DNA from: Campylobacterales bacterium
GTDB lineage: Bacteria > Campylobacterota > Campylobacteria > Campylobacterales > Sulfurimonadaceae
Direction: 5' to 3'
Assembly: GCA_016938175.1 (NCBI GenBank)
Contig: JAFGVE010000002.1
Span: forward strand, 1-32,215
DNA length: 32,215 nucleotides
Below, one piece after another: positions 8,755 to 16,786 of the stretch. Both the position numbers and the translations under genes were made by a program. Position 1 is the stretch's first letter; each line of letters opens with the position of its first letter. Under the pieces are notes generated by a model. It saw only the letters and a program-made list of their open reading frames with translations, had not been told where the DNA came from and ran no database searches.

Positions 8755-9087
8755 TTAGTAAGATGGAAAATGTGGTGGTGCACGAATGGCGAAGCTTCTT
8801 TGTAAAACTTGAAAAAAAACTTTTTCATAATAAAGTACAAAATAAAAAGGTAAAAAAAGCGATAACGCTACAACAAAATAAACTACTTCATCAGAGTTTA
8901 TAAGCTCTTCTAAAACATAGACGCTACAACTGCTGTCGTGCTTATGATTAAAGTTATTATGAATGTAGGAGTGTATTGTGACGAAGAAAAATGAGGCCAG
9001 AAGCAGCCCCAATAAAACTCTATGTTTTAGTGCCGGTAGAGTTATCGCCTTAAGAAACCTTTTCATGGCGGCAATAGTACCCATCAT
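8755..9087 (-). CDS. Small His/Cys-containing two-helix membrane protein in the metal locus
   Basis: A 110-aa protein with one hydrophobic segment at about 24-40, a metal-ligand-like segment carrying H39, H43, H48, H50 and C54, and a second helix at about 68-88. The C-terminus ends in APPHFPSY. It resembles small membrane proteins found beside TonB metal receptors (the DUF2946-like type, recalled with low confidence). The start is uncertain: ATG at 9087 or 9066, neither with a good ribosome binding site. It lies between a Fur-family gene and the lipoprotein gene, all on the same strand, so a role in metal sensing or transfer is inferred from context. Confidence 0.65.
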   Translation of the reverse strand: MMGTIAAMKRFLKAITLPALKHRVLLGLLLASFFFVTIHSYIHNNFNHKHDSSCSVYVLEELINSDEVVYFVVALSLFLPFYFVLYYEKVFFQVLQRSFAIRAPPHFPSY

Positions 9088-9102
9088 TAACTTACAAAGA
9101 AC

Positions 9103-9135
9103 TTTAAAAAATGCAACTAAGTCGCAGTTGCATTT
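9103..9135 (-). terminator. Intrinsic terminator downstream of the Fur-family gene
   Basis: On the minus strand, AAATGCAACT and AGTTGCATTT form a perfect 10-bp stem with a 7-nt loop (GCGACTT), followed directly by further Ts. It begins 6 nt after the regulator stop codon. It should end or reduce read-through from the regulator gene into the membrane protein gene at 9087. Confidence 0.75.
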
Positions 9136-9141
9136 AAGAGA

Positions 9142-9510
9142 TCACTTTTGTAAACAGTTTTTACAGCTACCTTTAAAAATCATATCTTCAATTTTATACC
9201 CATCTACCTTGATAGGTTCAATATCTTTCAGACACTCTATAGCATTACACTCTTTACATATAAAGTGTGCGTGCGGAGACTCTTGAAGTTCATAATACTT
9301 TTTCTTATCATTGGACTCAAAGCTATTTACAATAGCCTCTTGTTCAAACTTTAGAGCATTTCTATAAAAAGTTGCTTTATCCATATTGATTTTGCCCTTG
9401 ATATCTTCAAAAGATATAGGTTTACTCTCATTGGCAAGAATTTCTAAGAGTTCACGTCTGGCAGATGTTAACTTTAAATTTTTTTCTTCTATTAATTCTT
9501 CTATTTGCAT
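9142..9510 (-). CDS. Fur-family metalloregulator (Zur/Fur/PerR type)
   Basis: A 122-aa repressor. The N-terminal winged helix includes LTSARRELLEIL and the recognition region DKATFYRNALKFE (44-56). The C-terminal dimer domain has HAHFICKEC (80-88) and the CxxC pairs C85/C88 and C116/C119 that hold structural zinc. Its position at the head of a His-rich TonB-receptor locus favours Zur, but sequence alone does not separate Zur from Fur or PerR. The upstream region shared with the divergent diguanylate cyclase gene contains an imperfect dyad (9541-9554) that might be an autoregulatory operator. Confidence 0.9.
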   Translation of the reverse strand: MQIEELIEEKNLKLTSARRELLEILANESKPISFEDIKGKINMDKATFYRNALKFEQEAIVNSFESNDKKKYYELQESPHAHFICKECNAIECLKDIEPIKVDGYKIEDMIFKGSCKNCLQK

Positions 9511-9540
9511 GCCCTAAGAATACCATTTTTTTACTTCAAA

Positions 9541-9554
9541 TAAGCATTTGCTAA
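9541..9554. promoter_or_regulatory. Imperfect dyad between divergent genes (possible operator)
   Basis: TAAGCA-TT-TGCTAA is a 14-bp palindrome with one mismatched pair, in the 84-bp space between the Fur-family gene and the diguanylate cyclase gene. It does not match the classical Fur box. Operator function is a guess from symmetry and position. Confidence 0.3.
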
Positions 9555-9594
9555 GTTGATATGTAATATAGTAAATAATTATGGGAGATATTCT

Positions 9595-10628
9595 ATGTAT
9601 AAGTTGTTAACATCCAATTTTAACACTAAAGATACAAGAGAAATTCGTCAACTTGTTCTACTCAATCTACTGACTTTGGTTGCTGGAGCAGGTTCTGCAT
9701 TTTTTGCATTTTTCAACTTAACCGTTACTCAAACTCCGATCATTGCATTTATGAATAGTCTTGGCGTACTTTTCAGTGTGATTGTTTTTTTAGATTTACG
9801 ATTAAATAAAAATCTCAAGCGTGCATGTAGAATCGCTGTTTTTAGTGTAACAATCTTTTTTATTGTTTTTGTTTACTTTAATCAAAACCAAGACTATGGC
9901 TTTTTTGGGTCTTTTTTGTTCCTATCTTTGTTATTGGACTCATTGGAGCTAAAAAAAGTTTTTACTATCTATTACCCTACTTCATACTTATCCTGCTCCT
10001 TGCTTATCAAGGTATCGGTGAATGGAATGAAGGACATTGGAGCTATGTAGGTTTTGTCCGACTTCTCGTCTCTTTAATTTTAGTAACACTCGTAGCTGTA
10101 ATGATGGATATTGCTCTTTCTCACTCTTATAGAAACCTTGAGTACCTCAACTCTACGGATGAGCTGACAAATATTTTTAATAGACGTAAAATACAAGAGA
10201 CACTTACCCTAGAGTTAGAGAGAGCAAAACGCTATAACGCAGACTTGGGGCTTATTTTGTTTGACATTGACAACTTTAAACAAATTAATGACTCTGTTGG
10301 TCATAATGGCGGAGATAGAGTGCTTGTAAAATTGACACAAACTATTCAGAAATCGCTTCGTAATTCTGACTTTTTTGGACGTTGGGGTGGAGAGGAGTTC
10401 CTTGTTGTCATACCTGAAATCACAAAGTCAGAAGCAAAACATTTGGCAGAAAAAATACGAGAGATTGTTACACAAATGGGTTGTAGTGTAGTAGATAATC
10501 TCAGTTGTAGTTTTGGGGTAAGTATACTCAACAAAGAACAAGATACTCTTGACACTCTGATAGAGCGAGCTCATAGAGCGATGTACAAGGCAAAAGAGCT
10601 AGGCAAAAACAGAGTTGAAGTGCTATAA
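9595..10628 (+). pseudogene. Membrane diguanylate cyclase gene interrupted by a one-base frameshift
   Basis: The ATG at 9595 with GGGAG (9583-9587) opens a frame encoding membrane helices (about 110 residues) up to YGFF, then runs out of frame to a stop at 10050. Adding one T to the T6 run at 9901-9906 changes GFFGSF into GFFWVFFVPIFVIGLIGAKK and joins the reading frame that continues without a stop through more helices into the GGDEF domain ending at 10628. The intact product would be about 344 aa. Causes could be a true deletion, an assembly or sequencing indel, or a slippage-corrected gene. Confidence 0.75.
10101..10628 (+). CDS. GGDEF domain portion of the interrupted diguanylate cyclase
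   Basis: This 175-residue open segment holds a full GGDEF domain: DELTNIFNRR at the start, FDIDNFKQINDSVGHNGGD (metal and base binding), the active-site loop GGEEF, and RNSD five residues before it as an intact RxxD product-inhibition site. It should therefore be able to make cyclic di-GMP from two GTP. It could be translated alone from the ATG pair at 10101/10104, but upstream sequence in the same frame encodes membrane helices, so it is more likely the 3' part of the larger gene. The next gene (kdsD) begins 7 nt later, with its -10 box inside this 3' end. Confidence 0.7.
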   Translation: MMDIALSHSYRNLEYLNSTDELTNIFNRRKIQETLTLELERAKRYNADLGLILFDIDNFKQINDSVGHNGGDRVLVKLTQTIQKSLRNSDFFGRWGGEEFLVVIPEITKSEAKHLAEKIREIVTQMGCSVVDNLSCSFGVSILNKEQDTLDTLIERAHRAMYKAKELGKNRVEVL

Positions 10629-10635
10629 TGTCGCT
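10624..10635 (+). promoter_or_regulatory. -10 box placing the transcription start on the kdsD ATG
   Basis: TATAAT at 10624-10629 overlaps the stop codon of the upstream gene and ends exactly 6 nt before ATG 10636, so transcription would start at the A of the ATG. There is no Shine-Dalgarno. A leaderless mRNA is predicted. Confidence 0.5.
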
Positions 10636-11598
10636 ATGAATTATAAACAAATAGCGCAAGAAACCTTAGAGATAGAAGCACAAACCCTCTTACATGCGGC
10701 AACACTCCTTGAGGATTCTTTTAGCAGAGCCATTGATATTATCCTCTCATGTAAAGGCAAGCTCATAGTCACCGGTGTTGGAAAGAGTGGTCTCATTGGT
10801 GCGAAAATGGCAGCCACTTTCGCCTCTACAGGTACTCCAAGTTTCTTTTTACATCCAACAGAAGCTCTTCACGGCGACTTGGGAATGATAGAAAAAAATG
10901 ATGTCGTCATAGGAATAAGCTATAGTGGCGAGAGCGAAGAGCTTAGTGCAATACTGCCACATATTAAACGCTTTGGTGCTCCACTTATAGGTATGACAAA
11001 AAACGAAAAATCTACTCTTGGTTCACATAGTGATGTTGTCATTAAACTCAATGTGCAAAAAGAAGCATGCCCTATAGATACTGCACCAACAAGTTCAACT
11101 ACTCTTACACTTGCGCTTGGCGACGCCCTGGCAGTTGCACTTATGCGTGCAAGAAACTTTCAAAAAAGTGATTTTGCCTCTTTTCATCCAGGAGGTGCCT
11201 TAGGAAAAAAACTTTTTGTAAAAGTTTCAAATCTGATGCAAAAAGAGAAATTACCACTTATACAAAAAGACGCGACGGTCAAAGAAGCTATCTTCGCTAT
11301 CTCTGAGGGGCGATTGGGTACTACACTCATTGTTGATGATTATGGTAGACTTATAGCACTAATGAGTGATGGGGATGTGCGTAGAGCACTTATGAGCAAA
11401 GAGTTTTCTTTGGAAGATAAAGCGCTTGATTATGCAACAAAGCAACCAACCGCCATTGACAATGCAGATATGCTTGCGAGTGATGCACTTATACTCATTG
11501 AGGAGAAAAAAATTCAACTCCTCGTAATTACAAACAGTGAACAACAGGTTCAAGGTGTACTACATATACACACCCTTATTGAAAAAGGAATTTCATAA
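10636..11598 (+). CDS. kdsD: Arabinose-5-phosphate isomerase (KpsF/GutQ family)
   Basis: A 320-aa cytosolic enzyme converting ribulose 5-phosphate to arabinose 5-phosphate, the first step to KDO of lipopolysaccharide. The SIS domain shows TGVGKSGLIGAKMAATFASTG (46-66), SYSGES (95-100) and SFHPGGALGKKL (182-193). Two CBS domains fill about 200-320. Length matches E. coli KdsD (328). ATG 10636 is chosen because TTG 10615 lies inside the preceding gene and upstream of the -10 box. It heads a compact gene row running to 16072. Confidence 0.93.
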   Translation: MNYKQIAQETLEIEAQTLLHAATLLEDSFSRAIDIILSCKGKLIVTGVGKSGLIGAKMAATFASTGTPSFFLHPTEALHGDLGMIEKNDVVIGISYSGESEELSAILPHIKRFGAPLIGMTKNEKSTLGSHSDVVIKLNVQKEACPIDTAPTSSTTLTLALGDALAVALMRARNFQKSDFASFHPGGALGKKLFVKVSNLMQKEKLPLIQKDATVKEAIFAISEGRLGTTLIVDDYGRLIALMSDGDVRRALMSKEFSLEDKALDYATKQPTAIDNADMLASDALILIEEKKIQLLVITNSEQQVQGVLHIHTLIEKGIS

Positions 11599-11602
11599 AA
11601 TT

Positions 11603-12391
11603 ATGATGCGATTAAACAAATTTATAGCGCACTACTCTACTTACTCACGTCGTGAGGCTGATAAAGCCATACAAGATGGTTATGTTCGTGTGAATGGCGA
11701 AATACAAAACAATCCTGCTACACAAGTGGACGAACGTAGCGATATTGTTTACATTAGTGGGAAACAGGTAAGCCGTCAAGAAAAATATACGGTCATTGTT
11801 TACAATAAACCAAAGGGCGAACTTGTTACGAAAAAAGACCCAAAAGGACGACGTACGATTTATGACTCTCTCTCAAAAGAGTTTCGTCATTTTATTCCTG
11901 TTGGACGTCTCGACTTCGCAAGTGAAGGTCTGCTGTTATTAACGGATGCTTCTCACATTGCAACGGCGTTAATGGAGTCAGACCTTGAACGTATTTATAA
12001 ACTAAAAATAAAAGGTGAGGTTACTCCGGAGATGGAGCAGGCGATGCTAAAGGGAATGCATATTGACGATGCAACAGCAGGAGCACACTCCCATACTAAA
12101 ATCACTTCTATGGATTTTAAGCCGTTTTTAGGATATAAAATACAAAAAAATGCACACAACTACTCAGTCCTTAAAGTAGCCATATCAGAAGGGAAAAATA
12201 GAGAACTTCGTAGATTTTTTGGCTACTTCAATACAGAAGTTGCCGACCTAAAACGTCTAAGTTTTGCAGAAATTGAATTAAATAATCTACCAACAGGTAA
12301 GACACGTTTTTTAACCCGTAGTGAATACTCTGCACTTCACACATTTTTACGTGCACAAGAGAGACAAGAGAAAGAAAAAGCAAAAAAATAA
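11603..12391 (+). CDS. rRNA pseudouridine synthase, RsuA/RluB family
   Basis: About 262 aa. An N-terminal S4 RNA-binding domain (RLNKFIAHYSTYSRREADK through VRVNG) precedes the catalytic domain with GRLDFASEGLLLLT, whose Asp is the universal catalytic residue, and ends with REGKNRELRR-like SEGKNRELRRFFG. It modifies a uridine in rRNA; Campylobacterota members are usually annotated RluB (23S), but RsuA is not excluded. Start ATG 11603 (or 11606) lies 4 nt after kdsD, with AAAAAGGAA at 11583-11590 as RBS. The C-terminal tail is Lys/Glu-rich. Confidence 0.9.
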   Translation: MMRLNKFIAHYSTYSRREADKAIQDGYVRVNGEIQNNPATQVDERSDIVYISGKQVSRQEKYTVIVYNKPKGELVTKKDPKGRRTIYDSLSKEFRHFIPVGRLDFASEGLLLLTDASHIATALMESDLERIYKLKIKGEVTPEMEQAMLKGMHIDDATAGAHSHTKITSMDFKPFLGYKIQKNAHNYSVLKVAISEGKNRELRRFFGYFNTEVADLKRLSFAEIELNNLPTGKTRFLTRSEYSALHTFLRAQERQEKEKAKK

Positions 12392-12414
12392 TTCCGTTCA
12401 CATAAGGAGTATCT

Positions 12415-13611
12415 ATGTATTTAGTAAATATTAGAGAAATCTGTTATGCGTTAAGTGAAGCCTTAGACTACGTGGGGATAGATGATGTATATCATGGCAA
12501 ACGCGTTGCTTACATGGCGAGTAAAATGTACGAAGCACTCGGATACTCAACAGAACGGATAGATTCTATTATCATCATGGGCATGCTGCATGACTGTGGT
12601 GTTTCAAATACTGACATTCACCATAGTTTAGTAAAAGAACTTGACTGGGAAGGTTCACAAAACCACTGTATAAAAGGTGCTGCACTTTTACAAAAAGTCT
12701 CTTTTTACGAAGAGTACGCTGCCGCTATTCTTTACCATCATACCCACTGGAGTCATCTCAAAGATATCGAAATTTCTCAAGAGAAAAAAGAGGATGCAAA
12801 CACAATATTTTTAGTAGATAGAGTCGATGCACTAAGAGCACAAAATAAATCCCCAGAGGAGATTATAGAGATACTTAAAGAGCATAAAGGCTCCATGTTT
12901 GAGACTCGCCTTGTTGAGCTTTTTGAAAAAGTCTCTTCTCCTGAATCTTTTTGGTTTTACTTAGAAGAGAATAACGTTGAACTCTTCTTACAAGAGTGGA
13001 TACATCTAGAAGAGGCCAAAAATTACTCTTTTGAAAATATTAAAGAGATATCACTCATGTTTTCAGACATAGTAGATGCCAAAAGTAGTTTTACAGCACA
13101 ACATTCACTCAAAGTTTCCCAAATCTGTCTTTACCTTGGACAAAAGCTCGAACTTGCGGAGGAACGCCTAGAGATACTTGAACTAGCTGCACTCTTACAC
13201 GACCTTGGTAAACTTCGCATTGCTGATTCTATTTTAGAAAAACGAGGACCTTTAAATCAAGATGAGAGAAAAATCATGGACAGACACAGTTTTGATTCAG
13301 AGATGATTTTACGTAAAATTAACGGCTTTAAAGAGGTTGCTGAACTTGCCGCTTCACACCACGAAACACTTGATGGAAAAGGATATCCCTATCAAAAAGA
13401 TGCGAACTCCATCTCTCTTGAGACAAGAATTTTAACTATAGGGGATATTTTTCAAGCGTTGGCACAAAACAGACCATACAGAAAAACACTTGAGCTCTCT
13501 AGTATTTTAAAAATTATGCAAGAGATGGAATCTTTTGGAAAGCTAGATAATAAAGTCTTAAACGTACTCCAAAAAAACGCTGGGGAACTTTATACAATGG
13601 CGGTGTCTTAA
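12415..13611 (+). CDS. Tandem HD / HD-GYP-type phosphohydrolase, possible c-di-GMP phosphodiesterase
   Basis: A 398-aa cytosolic protein with two metal-dependent HD domains. The first has H27, H59-D60, H84 and H108-H109. The second has HDLGKLRIADSIL (262-274), RHSFDSEMIL and the HHETLDGKGYP motif (315-325), the signature of HD-GYP enzymes that linearise cyclic di-GMP. No membrane or sensor domain is seen. AAGGAG sits 7 nt before the ATG. It lies close to the broken GGDEF gene, so both making and breaking of c-di-GMP may be encoded here. Substrate is inferred from motif only; the N-terminal HD lacks GYP. Confidence 0.85.
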   Translation: MYLVNIREICYALSEALDYVGIDDVYHGKRVAYMASKMYEALGYSTERIDSIIIMGMLHDCGVSNTDIHHSLVKELDWEGSQNHCIKGAALLQKVSFYEEYAAAILYHHTHWSHLKDIEISQEKKEDANTIFLVDRVDALRAQNKSPEEIIEILKEHKGSMFETRLVELFEKVSSPESFWFYLEENNVELFLQEWIHLEEAKNYSFENIKEISLMFSDIVDAKSSFTAQHSLKVSQICLYLGQKLELAEERLEILELAALLHDLGKLRIADSILEKRGPLNQDERKIMDRHSFDSEMILRKINGFKEVAELAASHHETLDGKGYPYQKDANSISLETRILTIGDIFQALAQNRPYRKTLELSSILKIMQEMESFGKLDNKVLNVLQKNAGELYTMAVS

Positions 13612-13612
13612 T

Positions 13613-14797
13613 TTGAAAGATTTTACACAGCTTCTGCGACCACAAAACTTTGATGCCATCATCGGTCAAGAGCATCTTGTAAGTACAAATGCCCCCCTAC
13701 GAACACTCTGTGAAAAGTCTGCCCTTGGACACAGTTTTTTTTATGGTCCCGCAGGTGTTGGAAAAACATCTTTAGCTCGTGTCATAGCTAAAAGCATGGA
13801 GCTTCCTTTTTATGAATTTAATGCAACTTCATTAAAGATTGAGCAATTAAGAAAAATATTTGAACAGTATAAAAATGCTCTACAAAAGCCTCTTATTTTT
13901 ATAGATGAAGTACATCGTTTAGCTAAAAATCAGCAAGAAGTACTACTTCCAGTTATGGAGAATAACTCTATACTTCTTATTGGTGCTTCTACAGAAAATC
14001 CTTTTTTCTCACTTACCTCAGCGATACGTTCACGTTCAATGCTTTTTGAGCTCAAACACATATCTATGCAAAACCTACATACACTGCTCTCGCGTGCCCT
14101 TCAAGATAGCTCTGTAACTATAGAGGAGAGTGCTCGAGAGTATCTTGTAGCAAGCTCTGGCGGTGATGCAAGAGCCATGCTCAAACTTTTGGAGTTTGCC
14201 ACATCTTTAGAAACAGACATACAACTTGAAACCCTGAAATCCTTACGTCCAAATGCTCTTGCGGCAGGAAGTAGTGAAGCAGGTGTGCATTATAATCTTG
14301 CATCTGCACTTATTAAGTCTATACGAGGGAGTGATGCGGATGCAGCTATTTACTACCTTGCACGACTTATAGAGGGTGGAGAAAGTGCAGAGTTTATCGC
14401 ACGCAGACTTGTAATCTTGGCAAGTGAAGATGTTGGAAACGCAAACCCTCAAGCACTAACACTGACAACTTCATGCATGACTTCTGTAAGTAAAATTGGC
14501 TATCCTGAGGCTAGAATAATATTGGCCCAGGCGGTAATATACCTTTGTGGTTCTCCAAAATCAAATGCTGCGTATATGGCAATTAATTCTGCTCTTGCAT
14601 CTGTAAGGGCAGGTAATATTTTAGAGATACCGCCTCATTTACAACAAAATGATGGAAAAGGGTATCTTTATCCACATGACTATGGTGGTTTTGTAAAGCA
14701 AGAGTATCTCGTACAACCTCAATATTTTGTTAAGCTTAAAAATATAGGTTATGAACAAAAAATGAAAGAGTGGCTTGACGCACTACATAAGCAATAA
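13613..14797 (+). CDS. rarA: Replication-associated recombination AAA+ ATPase RarA (MgsA)
   Basis: A 394-aa clamp-loader-like ATPase acting at stalled forks. The N-terminus LLRPQNFDAIIGQEHLV is typical of the family; Walker A is GPAGVGKT (45-52), Walker B FIDEVH (96-101), sensor 1 GASTENPFF (124-132) and the arginine-finger region AIRSRS follows. The C-terminal half (RLIEGGESAEFIARRLVILASEDVG and the Pro-His tail) is the tetramerisation region. The start is TTG, 1 nt after the HD-GYP stop, so translation is probably coupled; no ATG gives a complete N-terminus. Confidence 0.93.
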   Translation: MKDFTQLLRPQNFDAIIGQEHLVSTNAPLRTLCEKSALGHSFFYGPAGVGKTSLARVIAKSMELPFYEFNATSLKIEQLRKIFEQYKNALQKPLIFIDEVHRLAKNQQEVLLPVMENNSILLIGASTENPFFSLTSAIRSRSMLFELKHISMQNLHTLLSRALQDSSVTIEESAREYLVASSGGDARAMLKLLEFATSLETDIQLETLKSLRPNALAAGSSEAGVHYNLASALIKSIRGSDADAAIYYLARLIEGGESAEFIARRLVILASEDVGNANPQALTLTTSCMTSVSKIGYPEARIILAQAVIYLCGSPKSNAAYMAINSALASVRAGNILEIPPHLQQNDGKGYLYPHDYGGFVKQEYLVQPQYFVKLKNIGYEQKMKEWLDALHKQ

Positions 14798-14806
14798 GGA
14801 GAAGAA

Positions 14807-16072
14807 ATGTCAAAAAAATCACTTGCTGAACAAGAGGCTCTCGAATACCACGAATTCCCTCAAGCAGGAAAAATTGCGATAGAAGTCACTAAAAGCGTTG
14901 CTACGCAAAAAGATTTGAGCCTTGCTTATACTCCAGGTGTTGCAACACCTTGTTTGGAGATAGAAAAAGAACCCCAAAATGCTTATAAATATACAGCAAA
15001 AAGTAATTTAGTAGCAGTTATATCCAATGGGACTGCAGTTTTAGGACTTGGAAATATTGGTGCACTTGCATCCAAGCCTGTCATGGAAGGCAAAAGTGTA
15101 CTCTTTAAAAAATTCAGTGGACTTGATAGTTTTGACATAGAAGTCGATACACAAAGTATAGATAGATTTTGTTCCGTTGTCTCTGCAATAGCTCCTACCT
15201 TTGGAGGAATAAACTTAGAAGACATAAAAGCGCCTGAGTGTTTTGAAATAGAAAAAAGGCTCATAGAAGAGTTAGACATTCCTGTCATGCATGACGATCA
15301 ACATGGTACTGCCGTTATCTCAACGGCGGCCATTATAAATGCCTGTGAACTCACAAATAAAAAACTTGAGGATATCAAAATCGTCATTGTTGGTGCAGGA
15401 GCTGCTGCCATATCTTGTGCAAGACTTTACAAACACATAGGGGTTAATAATATTTTGATGCTTGACTCAAAAGGACTTGTTCACAAAGGACGAAGTGACC
15501 TCAATGTTTATAAACATGAGTTTGCTGCTGATTGTTATATAGAGCATGAAAAGATTTTTAAAGGTGCAGATGCAGTAGTAGGTCTTTCAAAACCGGGAAG
15601 TTTTACTCTAGACGATATAGAACATATGGCAGAATCACCAATCATCTTTACTCTTGCCAATCCAACTCCAGAAATAATGCCAAATGAGACAAAAAAAGCA
15701 CGTCCTGATGCTATTATTGCAACTGGTCGCAGCGACTTTGCCAATCAGGTAAACAATGTACTTGGTTTTCCATTTATCTTTCGCGGAGCACTCGATGTAA
15801 GAGCAAAAAGTATTAACATTGAGATGAAAATTGCCGCAGCAAATGCACTTGCGAAACTTGCAAAAAAAGAGGTGCCAGATTATCTTAATGAGATATATGG
15901 AAGAGAGTTATGCTTTGGGAAAGAGTACATTATTCCTACTCCTTTTGATAAACGTCTTGTAGTCGAGGTATCAGCAGCAGTAGCGCTTGCGGCGATAGAG
16001 AGTGGAAGTTCACAACTCAAAGATTTCGACATGAAAGCTTATAAAAAAGAACTCGCAAAACGTATCAAATAA
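14807..16072 (+). CDS. Malic enzyme (NAD(P)-dependent, oxaloacetate-decarboxylating)
   Basis: A 421-aa cytosolic enzyme converting malate to pyruvate and CO2 while reducing NAD(P). It has SLAYTPGVATPC with the catalytic Tyr (about 41), SKPVMEGKSVLFKKFSG, EDIKAPECF, DDQHGTAV (163-170) binding the divalent metal, and the Rossmann loop VGAGAAA (195-201). The length is that of the short bacterial form without the phosphotransacetylase-like C-terminus of MaeB. RBS AAGGAG precedes the ATG. Its 3' end overlaps the convergent mqnA gene by 8 nt. Cofactor preference cannot be read. Confidence 0.94.
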   Translation: MSKKSLAEQEALEYHEFPQAGKIAIEVTKSVATQKDLSLAYTPGVATPCLEIEKEPQNAYKYTAKSNLVAVISNGTAVLGLGNIGALASKPVMEGKSVLFKKFSGLDSFDIEVDTQSIDRFCSVVSAIAPTFGGINLEDIKAPECFEIEKRLIEELDIPVMHDDQHGTAVISTAAIINACELTNKKLEDIKIVIVGAGAAAISCARLYKHIGVNNILMLDSKGLVHKGRSDLNVYKHEFAADCYIEHEKIFKGADAVVGLSKPGSFTLDDIEHMAESPIIFTLANPTPEIMPNETKKARPDAIIATGRSDFANQVNNVLGFPFIFRGALDVRAKSINIEMKIAAANALAKLAKKEVPDYLNEIYGRELCFGKEYIIPTPFDKRLVVEVSAAVALAAIESGSSQLKDFDMKAYKKELAKRIK

Positions 16073-16718
16073 ATTTTGCGGCTTCTTTATAAAATTTTTT
16101 AAGCCCCATTTTTGCGTGTGTATCAACACGATAAGAGATAAGTTGTAAATACTCTAAAATCTCACTCTCCTCAATACCGACTCTTCTTGCAGCAATCGTT
16201 AGTATATAACCTGGAATCTTTACAGGTCTTTTTAAAAACTCTCTCTCAATTTTTTTATATAACTGAGCATCTTTGTGATAACAAAGTAAAGCAAATACAA
16301 ATGGAAGCTTATACTGCTTGTGCCATCTCTCTGCCATATCTATATAGTCATTATGTGAAAGAGCATAGCGAAGTGCCTTATCACCAATGAGTACCTCTCC
16401 TTGAAGTCCTAAAATTTGTGCAAGTACATTTGAAGAAGCTGACTCTTTATCTTTTTTATACTGCTCGTTTGGAATAACAATAACACTTTTAACGGAGCGT
16501 TTTGCAACAATACCTAAACCAACTCTTCTACTTCTTTTTGCACTTATGCTTGATATGAATGCAGCATCCACTCTTTTAGCGTAAAATGCAGTATTTATAC
16601 GTGCTGGGACACCTTTTTTATACTCCATACTCATCTTCATGCTTGATGTTCGTGTGAAGCGCTTCATAAAGACGTGAAAAGGCAATAAATTGAGGTACTC
16701 TATTTTTCCAAAAATCAT
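16065..16718 (-). CDS. mqnA: Chorismate dehydratase, futalosine menaquinone pathway
   Basis: About 217 aa with the periplasmic-binding-protein-like fold of MqnA, which dehydrates chorismate in the first step of the futalosine route to menaquinone. Family features are KIEYLNLLPFHVF at the start, the AAFISS segment (about residue 60), LIGDKALRYAL and DMAERWHKQYKLPFVFAL. Length is somewhat short compared with the usual 230-280. ATG 16718 follows a TATAAT by exactly 6 nt, implying a leaderless mRNA; ATG 16733 is an alternative giving five more residues. Divergent from moaD. Menaquinone fits an anaerobic respirer. Confidence 0.85.
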   Translation of the reverse strand: MIFGKIEYLNLLPFHVFMKRFTRTSSMKMSMEYKKGVPARINTAFYAKRVDAAFISSISAKRSRRVGLGIVAKRSVKSVIVIPNEQYKKDKESASSNVLAQILGLQGEVLIGDKALRYALSHNDYIDMAERWHKQYKLPFVFALLCYHKDAQLYKKIEREFLKRPVKIPGYILTIAARRVGIEESEILEYLQLISYRVDTHAKMGLKKFYKEAAKFI

Positions 16719-16730
16719 AGTGCAATTATA
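16719..16730 (-). promoter_or_regulatory. -10 box for a probable leaderless mqnA transcript
   Basis: On the minus strand TATAAT (16730-16725) followed by six bases and then ATG 16718. Transcription would begin at the start codon. If ATG 16733 were used, the -10 box would lie inside the coding sequence, which argues for 16718. Confidence 0.5.
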
Positions 16731-16786
16731 CATTGCTTAACTTATCTTAGATATAATCTTTTTACTAAAATTTGAAGGTATGAAGC

